From contig VSPM01000030.1 of assembly GCA_009775365.1 (NCBI GenBank), forward strand, positions 1 through 33,447: a stretch of DNA of 33,447 nt, in the 5' to 3' direction. The DNA comes from Muribaculaceae bacterium (GTDB lineage Bacteria; Bacteroidota; Bacteroidia; Bacteroidales; Muribaculaceae). Positions 9,399 through 17,437 of the stretch are shown here, in pieces. The translations under genes were made by a program, and so were the position numbers. A model generated the notes under the pieces. It did not search any database and had not been told where the DNA came from. It saw nothing but the letters and a program-made list of their open reading frames with translations. How positions within the stretch are numbered: the stretch's first letter is position 1; each line of letters begins with the position of its first letter.

Positions 9399-10598
9399 TT
9401 ATTTCTGCTCTTCCTTTGCGGGAGCTTCCTGTGAGGCTTCTGATGCCTGAGGTTGTGCGGGAGCTGCTGTCGCTGCGTTTTTAGGAGTGATCACCATGCC
9501 GTCGCGCACACTGATGCCCACACCTTCTGTCACAACTACATCGCCTGGTTTGAGGCCGGAAGTCACGATATAGTTCTTGCCGTCGTTTTCAGGGGCTACA
9601 GTAATTGCAGTGGAATGAACTTTTGCAGAGTCGCCGACTACGAAGCAGAACTTTATGTCTTGCACTTCGTAAGTGGCATTCTGAGGAATACTCATTGAAT
9701 TTGTGTAGATAGAGGGGATAAGCACTTCTCCGGTGTTGCCGCTATGAAGCATGCCGTCGGGATTCGGGAAAACTGCTTTGACTCGAGCACTGCCTGTGGA
9801 CTGGTCAAGCACTCCGGAGATTGACACGATTTTCCCTTTGTAAGGATAGACGTTGCCTGTGGCGAGACGCAGCGACACTTCCGGAAGATCGTTGACAGCG
9901 TCCTTGATTAATCTTTTGCCGCCATCGGTGAGATCAAGCACAGCTTTTTCATTCATAGAAAAGTATGCTCTCATCTGATTGTTGCTCGACAGGATTGTGA
10001 GCAGAGTAGACGGGCTCACGAGGGTGCCCTCTTTGTATGGTATGTCGCCCACAATTCCGGAGACAGGGGCTGTTACTGAAGAGTAGGAAAGATTCTTCTT
10101 AGCGGAAGTCAATCCTGCCTTTGCCTGCTGAAGCTGGGCTTTTGCTGCATTCAGGGCGTCGACAGATGTCTGATATGCAGAAGCGCTTATAATGTTTTTG
10201 TCCAACAGAATCTTATTGTTGTTGGCACTGGTAGCAGCAGTGTTGACATTGGCTTGAGCCACTGCCACAGCGGCCTGAGCCTGATCGACAGCAGCCTGAA
10301 GCTGCACCTGGTCGATTGTAAAAAGCACTTGTCCTTTTGAGACATGCTGTCCGTCTTCAACAAGCACCTTAGTGAGGAAGCCTGAAACCTGAGGACGGAT
10401 TTCAACATCGTTCTCACCTTCCAAAGAGGTAGGGTAGGCGGTTTCAAGCGCAGCGTCATTTTCCGACACTGTCATCACAGCAAGTTCGGGAGCCTGGCCA
10501 CCTTGTGCCTGCTGGTTTGAATTTCCTTTGCAGGATGGGAGAATAAGCCCTCCTGTCGCCAGCATTATAGCCAGCACATTAATCTGCTTTAATTTCAT
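9399..10598 (-). CDS. RND efflux periplasmic adaptor (membrane fusion protein, AcrA family)
   Basis: The adaptor lipoprotein that bridges the pump and the outer-membrane channel. The open frame starts at 10679, but the ATG at 10598 (MKLKQINVLA) gives a clean lipoprotein signal peptide with lipobox LPSC, and a -7 promoter element lies at 10692-10699. From that start it has 399 residues. The order of domains is the lipoyl half (VEIRPQVSGFLTKVLVEDGQ), an alpha-helical hairpin rich in Ala and Gln (QAAVDQAQAAVAVAQANV), the second lipoyl half (SSVTAPVSGIVGDI), a beta-barrel, and a membrane-proximal domain ending at about VVTEGVGISVRDG. The C-terminus is Ala/Gln/Glu-rich. It is the first gene of the efflux operon. 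No regulator gene adjoins it. Confidence 0.93.
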   Translation of the reverse strand: MKLKQINVLAIMLATGGLILPSCKGNSNQQAQGGQAPELAVMTVSENDAALETAYPTSLEGENDVEIRPQVSGFLTKVLVEDGQHVSKGQVLFTIDQVQLQAAVDQAQAAVAVAQANVNTAATSANNNKILLDKNIISASAYQTSVDALNAAKAQLQQAKAGLTSAKKNLSYSSVTAPVSGIVGDIPYKEGTLVSPSTLLTILSSNNQMRAYFSMNEKAVLDLTDGGKRLIKDAVNDLPEVSLRLATGNVYPYKGKIVSISGVLDQSTGSARVKAVFPNPDGMLHSGNTGEVLIPSIYTNSMSIPQNATYEVQDIKFCFVVGDSAKVHSTAITVAPENDGKNYIVTSGLKPGDVVVTEGVGISVRDGMVITPKNAATAAPAQPQASEASQEAPAKEEQK

Positions 10599-10691
10599 AT
10601 TATTTAACAAATTGTGTATTATTTCATTCTTTTTCCTCACATCTACGGAAATGATGTGTGGCGGAATAATTGGATACATTATTTATGTGTG

Positions 10692-10699
10692 CAAAATTA
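10692..10699 (-). promoter_or_regulatory. -7 element of efflux operon promoter (TAATTTTG)
   Basis: A minus-strand match to TAnnTTTG, about 95 nt before the adaptor ATG. No good -33 TTTG is present at the expected distance, which would fit a weak or activator-dependent promoter (inference). Confidence 0.5.
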
Positions 10700-10704
10700 A
10701 TCAA

Positions 10705-10759
10705 AAAATTGGTCATTTTGAGAACACTTAATTTAATATCGGAAATATTGACCAATTTT
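10705..10759. promoter_or_regulatory. candidate operator: perfect 11-bp inverted repeat upstream of efflux operon
   Basis: AAAATTGGTCA at 10705-10715 is repeated as its exact complement TGACCAATTTT at 10749-10759, with a 33-nt AT-rich spacer. The inner arm falls just upstream of the -7 element of the efflux promoter. The spacing between arm centres (44 bp, about four helical turns) suits a DNA-binding dimer or a looping pair. The stem has no T-run, so it is not a terminator. Function is inferred. Confidence 0.5.
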
Positions 10760-10807
10760 AGCATGGTTTGGAAAAACTAATTATCATTTTTTGGTTTTCT
10801 GAGGGGT

Positions 10808-10849
10808 GAAAAAACTAAAAACCTCTGCCACAAATCAGCGGCAGAGGTT
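10808..10849 (-). terminator. terminator after ftsH
   Basis: A 10-bp perfect stem (AACCTCTGCC at 10820-10829, complement at 10840-10849) lies 15 nt past the ftsH stop. On the minus strand it is followed by the T-rich tract TTTTAGTTTTTTC. Confidence 0.88.
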
Positions 10850-10864
10850 AATAAATGAAATAAA

Positions 10865-12973
10865 TCAGTTTCTGCTGAATGGAGGGGGTGTGCCTGCGTC
10901 ATCATCGTCAGCTTGCGATTTATTGTCAGCATTTGTCGATGATTTATCTGCGGCTTTCTCTGAAGAGCCCGACTCTTGTCCTGAACTCCGCTTTAATTCA
11001 GAGCTGACGGTTACTCCAAGTTCTCGCTTAGCCTCTTCCTTGCGGTTGATTTCGATTATTTCATCAGTGCGCGACTTCCACTTTCTTGGGCCAAGGATAA
11101 GTTCAACATCGTTATGGAAGATAACTTCGCGCTCTACAAGAAGGTCACGAATCTTGTTGTGCTCTACGGCGTATTTCCTTAATATGTCTTTTGCACGTTC
11201 GTATTGCTCATTTACAATTCTCTTCACTTCCTCGTCAATCACTTTCGCCGTTTCGTCAGAATAAGGCTTTGTGAAGCCATAGTCCTGACCGGTGGAGTCG
11301 TTGTAATTGATATTGGGCAGGCGGTCGCTCATTCCGTATACAAGCACAAGTGAACGGGCTATTTTTGTGCATTTTTCGAGGTCGTCGCTTGCTCCTGTGC
11401 CAACCTGGCCGGTGAAGACATCTTCCGCAGCCCTTCCGCCGAGCAATCCGCACATAGTGTCGAGCAATGCCTGAGTGGGGATGATCTGTCGTGCCTCAGG
11501 CGCATACCATGCAGCTCCGAGCGCACGTCCTCTGGGCACAATAGTGACTTTCACAAGAGGATTGCCATATTGAGTCATCCAGCTGATTGTGGCGTGGCCG
11601 GCTTCATGAGTGGCTATAGAGAACTTCTCTTCATCTGTTATGATTCTGGAGCGTTTTTCAAGACCTCCTACAATTCTGTCGATTGCCGACATGAAGTCGT
11701 TCCATTCAACCGAAGGCTTATTGTTACGGGCGGCTATGAGGGCAGCTTCATTACATACATTTGCAATATCTGCTCCGGAGAAACCCTGTGTCTGTCTTGC
11801 AAGCTGCTCTACATCGATTTTGCTGTTCACCTTTATATTGCGCAGATGCACATTGAAAATCTCCATACGGTCTGTGAGCTCAGGGAGGTCAACATATATC
11901 TGTCGGTCAAATCGCCCGGGTCTCAGCAGAGCTTTGTCAAGCATGTCGGCACGGTTGGTGGCGGCAAGAATAATCACGCCGTTGTTCGATCCGAATCCGT
12001 CCATTTCCGTCAGCATCTGGTTGAGAGTGTTCTCACGTTCGTCATTAGAACCCATGTTCGGGTTCTTTCCCCTGGCGCGGCCAACTGCATCGATTTCGTC
12101 GATAAACACAATGCAGGGGGCTTTCTCTTTTGCTTGCTTGAATAGGTCGCGCACTCGAGCGGCGCCGACGCCTACAAACATTTCAACAAAGTCAGAGCCA
12201 GACATTGACAGGAACGGCACATTGGCTTCCCCGGCAACTGCTTTTGCAAGAAGCGTCTTGCCGGTTCCCGGAGGGCCTACAAGCAACGCGCCTTTGGGAA
12301 TTTTTGCTCCCAGTTCGGTGTATTTCTGAGGATTTTTAAGAAACTCGACAATCTCTTCAATCTCTACTTTTGCCTCGGCAAGACCTGCCACGTCTTTGAA
12401 AGTGACTGAGGAGCCGTTATTCTTGTCGAAAACTGTGGCTCTTGATTTGCCGACGCTGAAGATGCCTCCACCGGAAGTCCCTCCACTCATCCTTTTCGAC
12501 ATATAGACCATGAAAATTACCAAAATTAGTATAGGCCCGAAATACCAGAAGAGTTTCATTAGGTCGGACCCTTTTTCATAGTTCACTTTAATCTGAGGTT
12601 TCCCTTCGGCTGCGAGAGCGGCATTCCAGGAGTCGATTTTCTCTTGAATCTTGTCGGAGGAGGGAATTGTGGTTTTAATCTTCTTGTCGCCATTGAATGA
12701 GTCGGAATTGTCGAAATGATGTTTCTTGGCTCCTTCATCATTTACGAATCCTTCAGCCGTGTTGGCTTCGGAGAAAACCATAATCTTGTCAATGTCTCCA
12801 TTGAGTGCTGCCTTCTCAAAATCTGTCCAGTTAACTTCTTTTGTCTGTGAAGCGTCCTGAAAATAGAACAATGCGAAGAGTGAAATCAAAATAACGCCAT
12901 ACATCCAATACATATTGAACATAGGCTTTTTATTATGATTACCGTTTTTTTGCGGTTTGGGGTATTTTAACAT
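10865..12973 (-). CDS. ftsH: ATP-dependent zinc metalloprotease FtsH
   Basis: A membrane-bound AAA+ protease that degrades misfolded membrane proteins and some regulators. The 702-residue protein has TM1 at about 22-38, a periplasmic domain of about 100 residues, TM2 at about 141-158, and then the AAA+ module: Walker A GPPGTGKT (233-240), Walker B IVFIDEID (288-294) and the second region of homology with LLRPGRFDR (349-357). The zinc site is HEAGH (456-460), with the third ligand probably an aspartate in GASDDLEKC. The C-terminus is acidic and disordered (ending in DDDDAGTPPPFSRN). It lies 55 nt downstream of rsfS, with no promoter visible between them, and is followed by a strong terminator. 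ATGs at residues 18 or 21 are alternative starts. Confidence 0.97.
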   Translation of the reverse strand: MLKYPKPQKNGNHNKKPMFNMYWMYGVILISLFALFYFQDASQTKEVNWTDFEKAALNGDIDKIMVFSEANTAEGFVNDEGAKKHHFDNSDSFNGDKKIKTTIPSSDKIQEKIDSWNAALAAEGKPQIKVNYEKGSDLMKLFWYFGPILILVIFMVYMSKRMSGGTSGGGIFSVGKSRATVFDKNNGSSVTFKDVAGLAEAKVEIEEIVEFLKNPQKYTELGAKIPKGALLVGPPGTGKTLLAKAVAGEANVPFLSMSGSDFVEMFVGVGAARVRDLFKQAKEKAPCIVFIDEIDAVGRARGKNPNMGSNDERENTLNQMLTEMDGFGSNNGVIILAATNRADMLDKALLRPGRFDRQIYVDLPELTDRMEIFNVHLRNIKVNSKIDVEQLARQTQGFSGADIANVCNEAALIAARNNKPSVEWNDFMSAIDRIVGGLEKRSRIITDEEKFSIATHEAGHATISWMTQYGNPLVKVTIVPRGRALGAAWYAPEARQIIPTQALLDTMCGLLGGRAAEDVFTGQVGTGASDDLEKCTKIARSLVLVYGMSDRLPNINYNDSTGQDYGFTKPYSDETAKVIDEEVKRIVNEQYERAKDILRKYAVEHNKIRDLLVEREVIFHNDVELILGPRKWKSRTDEIIEINRKEEAKRELGVTVSSELKRSSGQESGSSEKAADKSSTNADNKSQADDDDAGTPPPFSRN

Positions 12974-13028
12974 TTGGGGTTAGTTTTCAGAGTGAGAATC
13001 AATCCGCCGTTACTTTTAGATGCCAATG

Positions 13029-13388
13029 TCAGTCTTCATCGGGAAGACATTCCACAGGGGCATCGTTCCATAGGGCTTCAAGGTTGTAGAAATTGCGATA
13101 ATCAGGGAGAAACACATGCACCATTATGTTGCCATAGTCAATCACTATCCATTGGCTGTTGCGGTATCCCTCGTAGTTATACGGCTTGATTTTTGTTGTC
13201 TTCTGCACTTCTTCTCTAACAGAGTCGGCAATCGCGCTCACTTGTGATGTGCTGTTGCCTTGGCAGATAATAAGTTTCCCGGTTGAGGCGGAATCAATGT
13301 CAGAGAGGTCGATCACCACAATCTTTTTACCTTTCTTGTCTTTGATTGCCTCTATGATTTGTGGGGTGATGTCGGTGTTGTCTTGCAT
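13029..13388 (-). CDS. rsfS: ribosome silencing factor RsfS (Iojap family)
   Basis: RsfS binds ribosomal protein uL14 on the large subunit and blocks subunit joining under nutrient stress. The 119-residue protein has the family length and motifs: KKIVVIDLSD near the N-terminus, the CQGNSTSQVSAIADSV helix, and the hallmark WIVIDYGNIMVHVFLPDYRN near residues 85-104. The C-terminus is acidic. It stands first in an rsfS-ftsH operon, an arrangement also known in other Bacteroidales. A candidate -7 element lies about 120 nt upstream at 13507-13514. Confidence 0.93.
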   Translation of the reverse strand: MQDNTDITPQIIEAIKDKKGKKIVVIDLSDIDSASTGKLIICQGNSTSQVSAIADSVREEVQKTTKIKPYNYEGYRNSQWIVIDYGNIMVHVFLPDYRNFYNLEALWNDAPVECLPDED

Positions 13389-13506
13389 TCGCTGCAGTAT
13401 TAAGTGTTAGATGTTTAACAATCTTTGCGTCCGGATTTTTCTATGCCTTTCGACACTTTAATAACCCGACGGCCTTGATGTCATAAATATATAACAATTA
13501 TCAAGC

Positions 13507-13514
13507 CAAATCTA
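13507..13514 (-). promoter_or_regulatory. candidate -7 element for rsfS-ftsH (TAGATTTG)
   Basis: A minus-strand match to TAnnTTTG within the 329-nt gap between rsfS and sodB. The gap (13389-13717) otherwise holds two hairpins on the sodB side (13596-13626 and 13639-13666) and AT-rich sequence with no gene visible. Confidence 0.45.
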
Positions 13515-13590
13515 TCATTGACTTATTAAAAATTATAAAACGACATGACATGCCGTCATTAACCTTATCCATCAATCAGGCGCGAAATTA

Positions 13591-13626
13591 CAAAAAAATG
13601 CCCAAACTTCAAAAAGCAGGGCATTT
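13591..13626 (-). terminator. terminator after sodB (distal hairpin)
   Basis: An inverted repeat AAATGCCC/GGGCATTT (13596-13603 and 13619-13626). On the minus strand the stem is followed by a run of T residues (GGGCATTTTTTTG), typical of a Rho-independent terminator downstream of sodB. Confidence 0.75.
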
Positions 13627-13638
13627 AAATTTATAACT

Positions 13639-13666
13639 AACAATCCTGTTTAATAACAGGATTGTT
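13639..13666 (-). terminator. hairpin after sodB (proximal)
   Basis: A perfect 12-bp stem (AACAATCCTGTT and its complement) around a 4-nt loop, about 50 nt beyond the sodB stop. It lacks a good T-run, so it may protect the transcript's 3' end while the distal hairpin terminates (inference). Confidence 0.5.
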
Positions 13667-13717
13667 GTCAATACTTCATTTTCAACTGTTCGGTTCTAAT
13701 AAAGTAGCAGTTCCGTG

Positions 13718-14299
13718 TCAGTCTTCATAACGGGCTTCAACTACGTCCCAGTCTACAATATCCCAAAGTTTGCTGAGGTATTGTGCTCTCAGATTCTGAT
13801 AGTCGAGATAGTAGGCGTGTTCCCAGACATCGAATGTCAGTATCGGCTTTAGCCCCTGTGTGAGAGGATTCTCTGCATTTTTGCCTTGGACTATGCATAA
13901 CTTGCCGTCGGCATCTGATGCAAGCCACACCCATCCGGAACCGAAAAGAGTGGCTCCGGCCTCTTCAAACCGGCGTTTAAACTCATCAAGGCTTCCAAAC
14001 TGGCTCTCAATCTGTTGACGCAGTTTTCCTGTTGGCTCTTTAATTCCGTCGGGCGAGAACTGGAAGAAATAAAAGATGTGGTTCCAGGCTTGCGAAGCGT
14101 TGTTAAACAGTTTTCCATCGCTTTTCACAATGATGTCTTCGAGAGCCATGTCGGCAAATTCTGTGCCTTCAATGAGTTTGTTTAGAGTGTCGATATAAGC
14201 ACGCTCATGTTTGCCGTAATGATATTCGATAGTAGTCGGCGAGATTACCGGCGCAAGAGCGTCGGGAGCGTAGGGTAGTTTCGGTTGTGTGAATTTCAT
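13718..14299 (-). CDS. sodB: superoxide dismutase, iron/manganese family
   Basis: Converts superoxide to oxygen and hydrogen peroxide in the cytoplasm. From the ATG at 14299 (MKFTQPKLP; an ATG two codons earlier is possible) it has 193 residues. All four metal ligands are seen: H27 (EYHYGKH), H74 (QAWNHIFYFF), D157 and H161 (DVWEHAYYLDYQN). The active-site glutamine is at position 70 (NNASQAW), the arrangement of iron enzymes. Residue 155 is Thr in LTFDVWEH; work on the related P. gingivalis enzyme ties residue 155 to metal choice (Gly in the cambialistic form, Thr favouring iron), so an iron preference is predicted. It is a single gene with its own hairpins downstream; no consensus promoter was found upstream. 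Confidence 0.95.
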   Translation of the reverse strand: MKFTQPKLPYAPDALAPVISPTTIEYHYGKHERAYIDTLNKLIEGTEFADMALEDIIVKSDGKLFNNASQAWNHIFYFFQFSPDGIKEPTGKLRQQIESQFGSLDEFKRRFEEAGATLFGSGWVWLASDADGKLCIVQGKNAENPLTQGLKPILTFDVWEHAYYLDYQNLRAQYLSKLWDIVDWDVVEARYED

Positions 14300-14405
14300 A
14301 ATCATTAAAATTTGATATACTCTTATAACAACAAGCGCAGATTTTTGTTTATAGCATGCTGTTTTTACCTCTGCATTATCTTTTGTGGGTAATCTCTCCT
14401 AATGA

Positions 14406-14445
14406 CACATGCCCCGGGGTCTTAATTTGTTACCCGAGGCATGTG
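14406..14445. other. imperfect hairpin between thiH and sodB
   Basis: CACATGCC (14406-14413) pairs with GGCATGTG (14438-14445), and the inner CGGG with CCCG around one mismatch. There is no T-run on either strand. It lies in the 251-nt gap downstream of thiH and upstream of sodB, and could be a leaky end of the thi transcript or an upstream regulatory structure for sodB. Confidence 0.4.
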
Positions 14446-14500
14446 ATAAAGAGGAGAAAGTTTTGTAATTAAGCTGCAAAAACTATTTCCGTGTTTTAGC

Positions 14501-14530
14501 GCGCGTCGTAAATTTTAATATATGACGCGC
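14501..14530 (-). terminator. possible terminator hairpin after thiH
   Basis: GCGCGTC (14501-14507) and GACGCGC (14524-14530) pair with three further weak pairs inside. It sits 20 nt past the thiH stop. No clear T-run follows on the minus strand, so the call is tentative. Confidence 0.4.
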
Positions 14531-14550
14531 TCTTAGTCGAAATCAGTGTT

Positions 14551-15714
14551 TCAGTCGAAAACCGAGTCCCAGTCTTTCCATACAGGGTCATATCCATGGG
14601 CTCTTATGGCGGCCTCGACATCAATGGGGCGTCTTTCATCGCTCACTTCAAATTGTTCAAGAGAGTCAGGTGCAGATGCATAGCCGCCCGGGTCGGTTTT
14701 GCTTCCTGCGCTCATTGACGTGACTCCAAGTGGAATCATGTTGTCGCGGTATTCAGGCGCTTCTCTTGTGGAGTAGGAGATGTCGACATCGTGGTCGAAT
14801 ATGCGGAATGCAAATGTGAGCTGCGCAAGCTCTTTGTCGCTTATTATGCTCACAGGCTGGAATCCGCTTTCAGATGGCCTCATTCTCGGAAAATTCACGG
14901 AATAGCGGCTTCTCCAGTATTTTTTTTGCAAATATCGCAGATGTCTGGCCATCATGACCACATCGCCTCGCCAGTCTTCCAGGCCAAGGAGAGCCCCCAG
15001 TCCAATTTTATGCACACCGGCTTCCCCCATTCGGTCATAGCCGTTGAGTCTCCACTCGAAATGGCTTTTCATCCCTTTGGGATGGTAGCGCTTATATGCC
15101 TCGCGGTGATAAGTTTCTTGAAAACACACCACACCGTTCAATCCTGAATGAGTGAGCCGCTCGTAGTCTGCCGCTCTCATTGGCTGCACCTCGATAGTGA
15201 GATTATGGAAATAGGGGCGGCACGTGTGGAGAGTTTTTTCCAGATACTCCACTCCACATAGCGAAGGATACTCTCCCGAGACAATGAGAAGGTTTTCAAA
15301 AGGCCCGAGACGCTTTATGGCCTTGCACTCTTGCTCAATCTGCGATTGGGTAAGAATGGTGCGCTCAAAGGGATTGTCATGATTGAATCCGCAATATACG
15401 CACTTGTTTGTGCATGCATTCCCTACATACATAGGGATATACAACGAGATTGTCTTTCCAAATCTTTCAGATGTGAAATGGTTTGAGAGGATGGCCATCT
15501 CGTTTATTCTTGAAGAGGCAGCCGGCGAAATGAGTATGGCAAACTCCTCCGGAGTCAATGCCTTGCGGTTTCTTTGAGCTTTTGCAAGCACGCTGTCTAC
15601 CTCCTCTATTGTGGCGTTTTCTACGAGCTCTATGGTTTTGTCCCAGTCATACATCCCGATAACGTCGGCAAATCCGTGGCCGAATATAGCATCGGGCGTA
15701 GGGTCAGATTTCAT
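14551..15714 (-). CDS. thiH: 2-iminoacetate synthase (tyrosine lyase) ThiH
   Basis: A radical-SAM enzyme that splits tyrosine into dehydroglycine and p-cresol, giving the glycine-derived part of the thiazole ring; it acts with ThiG. The cluster motif CxxxCxxC is seen as CTNKCVYC (C101, C105, C108 from the chosen start), followed by the radical-SAM barrel (LLIVSGEYPS, IGLGALLGLEDWRGD) and the C-terminal MSAGSKTDPGGY. The frame is open to 15774, but the ATG at 15714 overlaps the thiC stop as ATGA, giving translational coupling and a 387-residue product of normal size. ThiH rather than the oxygen-dependent ThiO indicates an anaerobe. It is the last gene of the thi operon. Confidence 0.95.
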   Translation of the reverse strand: MKSDPTPDAIFGHGFADVIGMYDWDKTIELVENATIEEVDSVLAKAQRNRKALTPEEFAILISPAASSRINEMAILSNHFTSERFGKTISLYIPMYVGNACTNKCVYCGFNHDNPFERTILTQSQIEQECKAIKRLGPFENLLIVSGEYPSLCGVEYLEKTLHTCRPYFHNLTIEVQPMRAADYERLTHSGLNGVVCFQETYHREAYKRYHPKGMKSHFEWRLNGYDRMGEAGVHKIGLGALLGLEDWRGDVVMMARHLRYLQKKYWRSRYSVNFPRMRPSESGFQPVSIISDKELAQLTFAFRIFDHDVDISYSTREAPEYRDNMIPLGVTSMSAGSKTDPGGYASAPDSLEQFEVSDERRPIDVEAAIRAHGYDPVWKDWDSVFD

Positions 15715-17423
15715 CGTTGGCATGACTCTGCTATGTTTTGGGAAATCCTCATGGCGCAGAAGTTCGGGCCGCACATTGTGCAGAACTTGTCGTCAGCCTC
15801 CGGGGCATTCCGTCGGGATTCGAGATAATACTGTTTTGCCCTTTCAGGGTCGAGCGACAGATTGAACTGGTCTTTCCATCTGAATTCATAGCGGGCTTTG
15901 CTGAGAGCGTCGTCTCTCACATTTGCGCCGGGAAATCCTTTGGCAAGGTCAGCGGCATGAGCGGCTATTTTATATGCAATCACACCGTCGCGCACATCGT
16001 TAAGATTCGGGAGCGACAAGTGTTCTTTAGGAGTTACATAGCATATCATGGCAGTTCCGAGGCTTGATATGATCGCAGCGCCTATTGCCGATGTGATATG
16101 ATCATACCCCGGGGCTATGTCGGTGGTGAGAGGGCCGAGCGTGTAGAACGGCGCTTCATGGCACACATCAGACTGTTTCTCCATATTGCGTCTGATTTTG
16201 TGCATAGGCACATGCCCAGGGCCTTCGATAAGCACTTGCACATCGTGTGCCCATGCTTTCTCTGTTAGTTCGCCGAGCACTTCAAGTTCAAGAAATTGTG
16301 CGCGGTCGTTAGCATCATGGGTTGAGCCCGGCCTCATGCCGTCGCCAAGCGACACAGCCACGTCATATTTATTTAGAATCTCGCATATTTCATCAAAATG
16401 AGTGTAGAGAAAACTTTCAGAGTCGTGTTCCACACACCATTGTGTCATGATAGAGCCGCCACGCGACACACAGCCGGTGAGACGTTTCGCAACGAGGTCG
16501 GCATGTTCGCGCAGAACGCCGGCATGAATAGTGAAATAGTCCACACCCTGTTCGCATTGTTCAATGAGAGTGTCGCGATATATTTCCCATGTAAGGTCTT
16601 TTACTCTCCCTTCCACTTTTTCCAATGCCTGATAGATAGGCACAGTTCCTACCGGCACAGGGCAATTCCTTATTATCCATTCGCGGGTTTCGTGGATGTT
16701 ATTGCCAGTAGAGAGATCCATGAGAGTGTCGCCTCCCCAATAGCAGCTCCACACGGCTTTCGCCACTTCTTCTTCAATTCCGGAAGAGAGAGCAGAGTTG
16801 CCGATATTGGTGTTGAGTTTCACCGCGAATGCTTTCCCGATAATCATGGGCTCTGCTTCCGGGTGATTTATATTAGCGGCAATTATTGCCCGTCCGGCGG
16901 CAATTTCATCGCGTACAAGTTCGGGGGTGATATGGCTTTCAATGCCGCGTGCCTCATTGTCGAGATTCTCGCGGATAGCCACATATTCCATTTCCGGCGT
17001 GATTATTCCTTTACGTGCGTAATGCATTTGGGTGACACGCGCTCCATCCTTGGCTTTTCTGGGTTTGTGGAAAATAGGGAAACGGATAGCGTCGAGCGAA
17101 GTGTCGTCGCGACGAGCCCTGCCATATTGGCTTGTAATGTCGTCGAGTTCAACAGTGTCATTACGTTCTTTCACCCAGGTTTCTCTGAAGCGCGGCAACC
17201 CTTTGTTTATATCGATGTTTATATTCGGGTCGGTGTAGGGCCCGCTTGTGTCATACACTGTGACAGGTGGATTTGGGCTTTCTATACGTTTGCCATCTTC
17301 GATGGAGACTGTTGGATACTGATGGATTTCTCTCATTGCCACCTTTATAGGGTGGAGTTTCCCGGTCACATATTTTTTTGTGGAATTGGGATATGACGAA
17401 ACGTTTATGTTTTCTATTTCCAT
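15711..17423 (-). CDS. thiC: phosphomethylpyrimidine synthase ThiC
   Basis: Rearranges aminoimidazole ribotide into hydroxymethylpyrimidine phosphate using SAM and a [4Fe-4S] cluster. The 570-residue protein has the usual N-terminal domain, a TIM barrel with conserved DTSGPYTDP, MDLSTGNNIHETREWI and IEGPGHVPMHKI segments, and the non-canonical C-terminal cluster motif CxxCxxxxC at C548, C551 and C556 (CTMCGPNFC). It lies 14 nt after thiG and overlaps thiH by 4 nt. The long open frame on the opposite strand (16398-17396) is a shadow of this gene. Confidence 0.97.
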   Translation of the reverse strand: MEIENINVSSYPNSTKKYVTGKLHPIKVAMREIHQYPTVSIEDGKRIESPNPPVTVYDTSGPYTDPNINIDINKGLPRFRETWVKERNDTVELDDITSQYGRARRDDTSLDAIRFPIFHKPRKAKDGARVTQMHYARKGIITPEMEYVAIRENLDNEARGIESHITPELVRDEIAAGRAIIAANINHPEAEPMIIGKAFAVKLNTNIGNSALSSGIEEEVAKAVWSCYWGGDTLMDLSTGNNIHETREWIIRNCPVPVGTVPIYQALEKVEGRVKDLTWEIYRDTLIEQCEQGVDYFTIHAGVLREHADLVAKRLTGCVSRGGSIMTQWCVEHDSESFLYTHFDEICEILNKYDVAVSLGDGMRPGSTHDANDRAQFLELEVLGELTEKAWAHDVQVLIEGPGHVPMHKIRRNMEKQSDVCHEAPFYTLGPLTTDIAPGYDHITSAIGAAIISSLGTAMICYVTPKEHLSLPNLNDVRDGVIAYKIAAHAADLAKGFPGANVRDDALSKARYEFRWKDQFNLSLDPERAKQYYLESRRNAPEADDKFCTMCGPNFCAMRISQNIAESCQR

Positions 17424-17437
17424 GATTTAGATTTGGT

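Noticed and set aside
11610..12329. 239-codon open frame opposite ftsH
   Set aside because: Ser/Arg-rich product typical of reading a conserved gene backwards; no promoter or partner.
13389..13717. Possible tRNA or small RNA gene in the rsfS-sodB gap
   Set aside because: No cloverleaf or CCA-type end can be drawn; the gap is explained by two hairpins and a promoter element.
15715..15774. Longer thiH start inside thiC
   Set aside because: The ATGA overlap at 15711-15714 gives a normal ThiH and a standard coupled start.
16398..17396. 332-codon open frame on the plus strand opposite thiC
   Set aside because: It is a mirror of a highly conserved gene, has no family resemblance, no promoter element and no signal peptide or domain.
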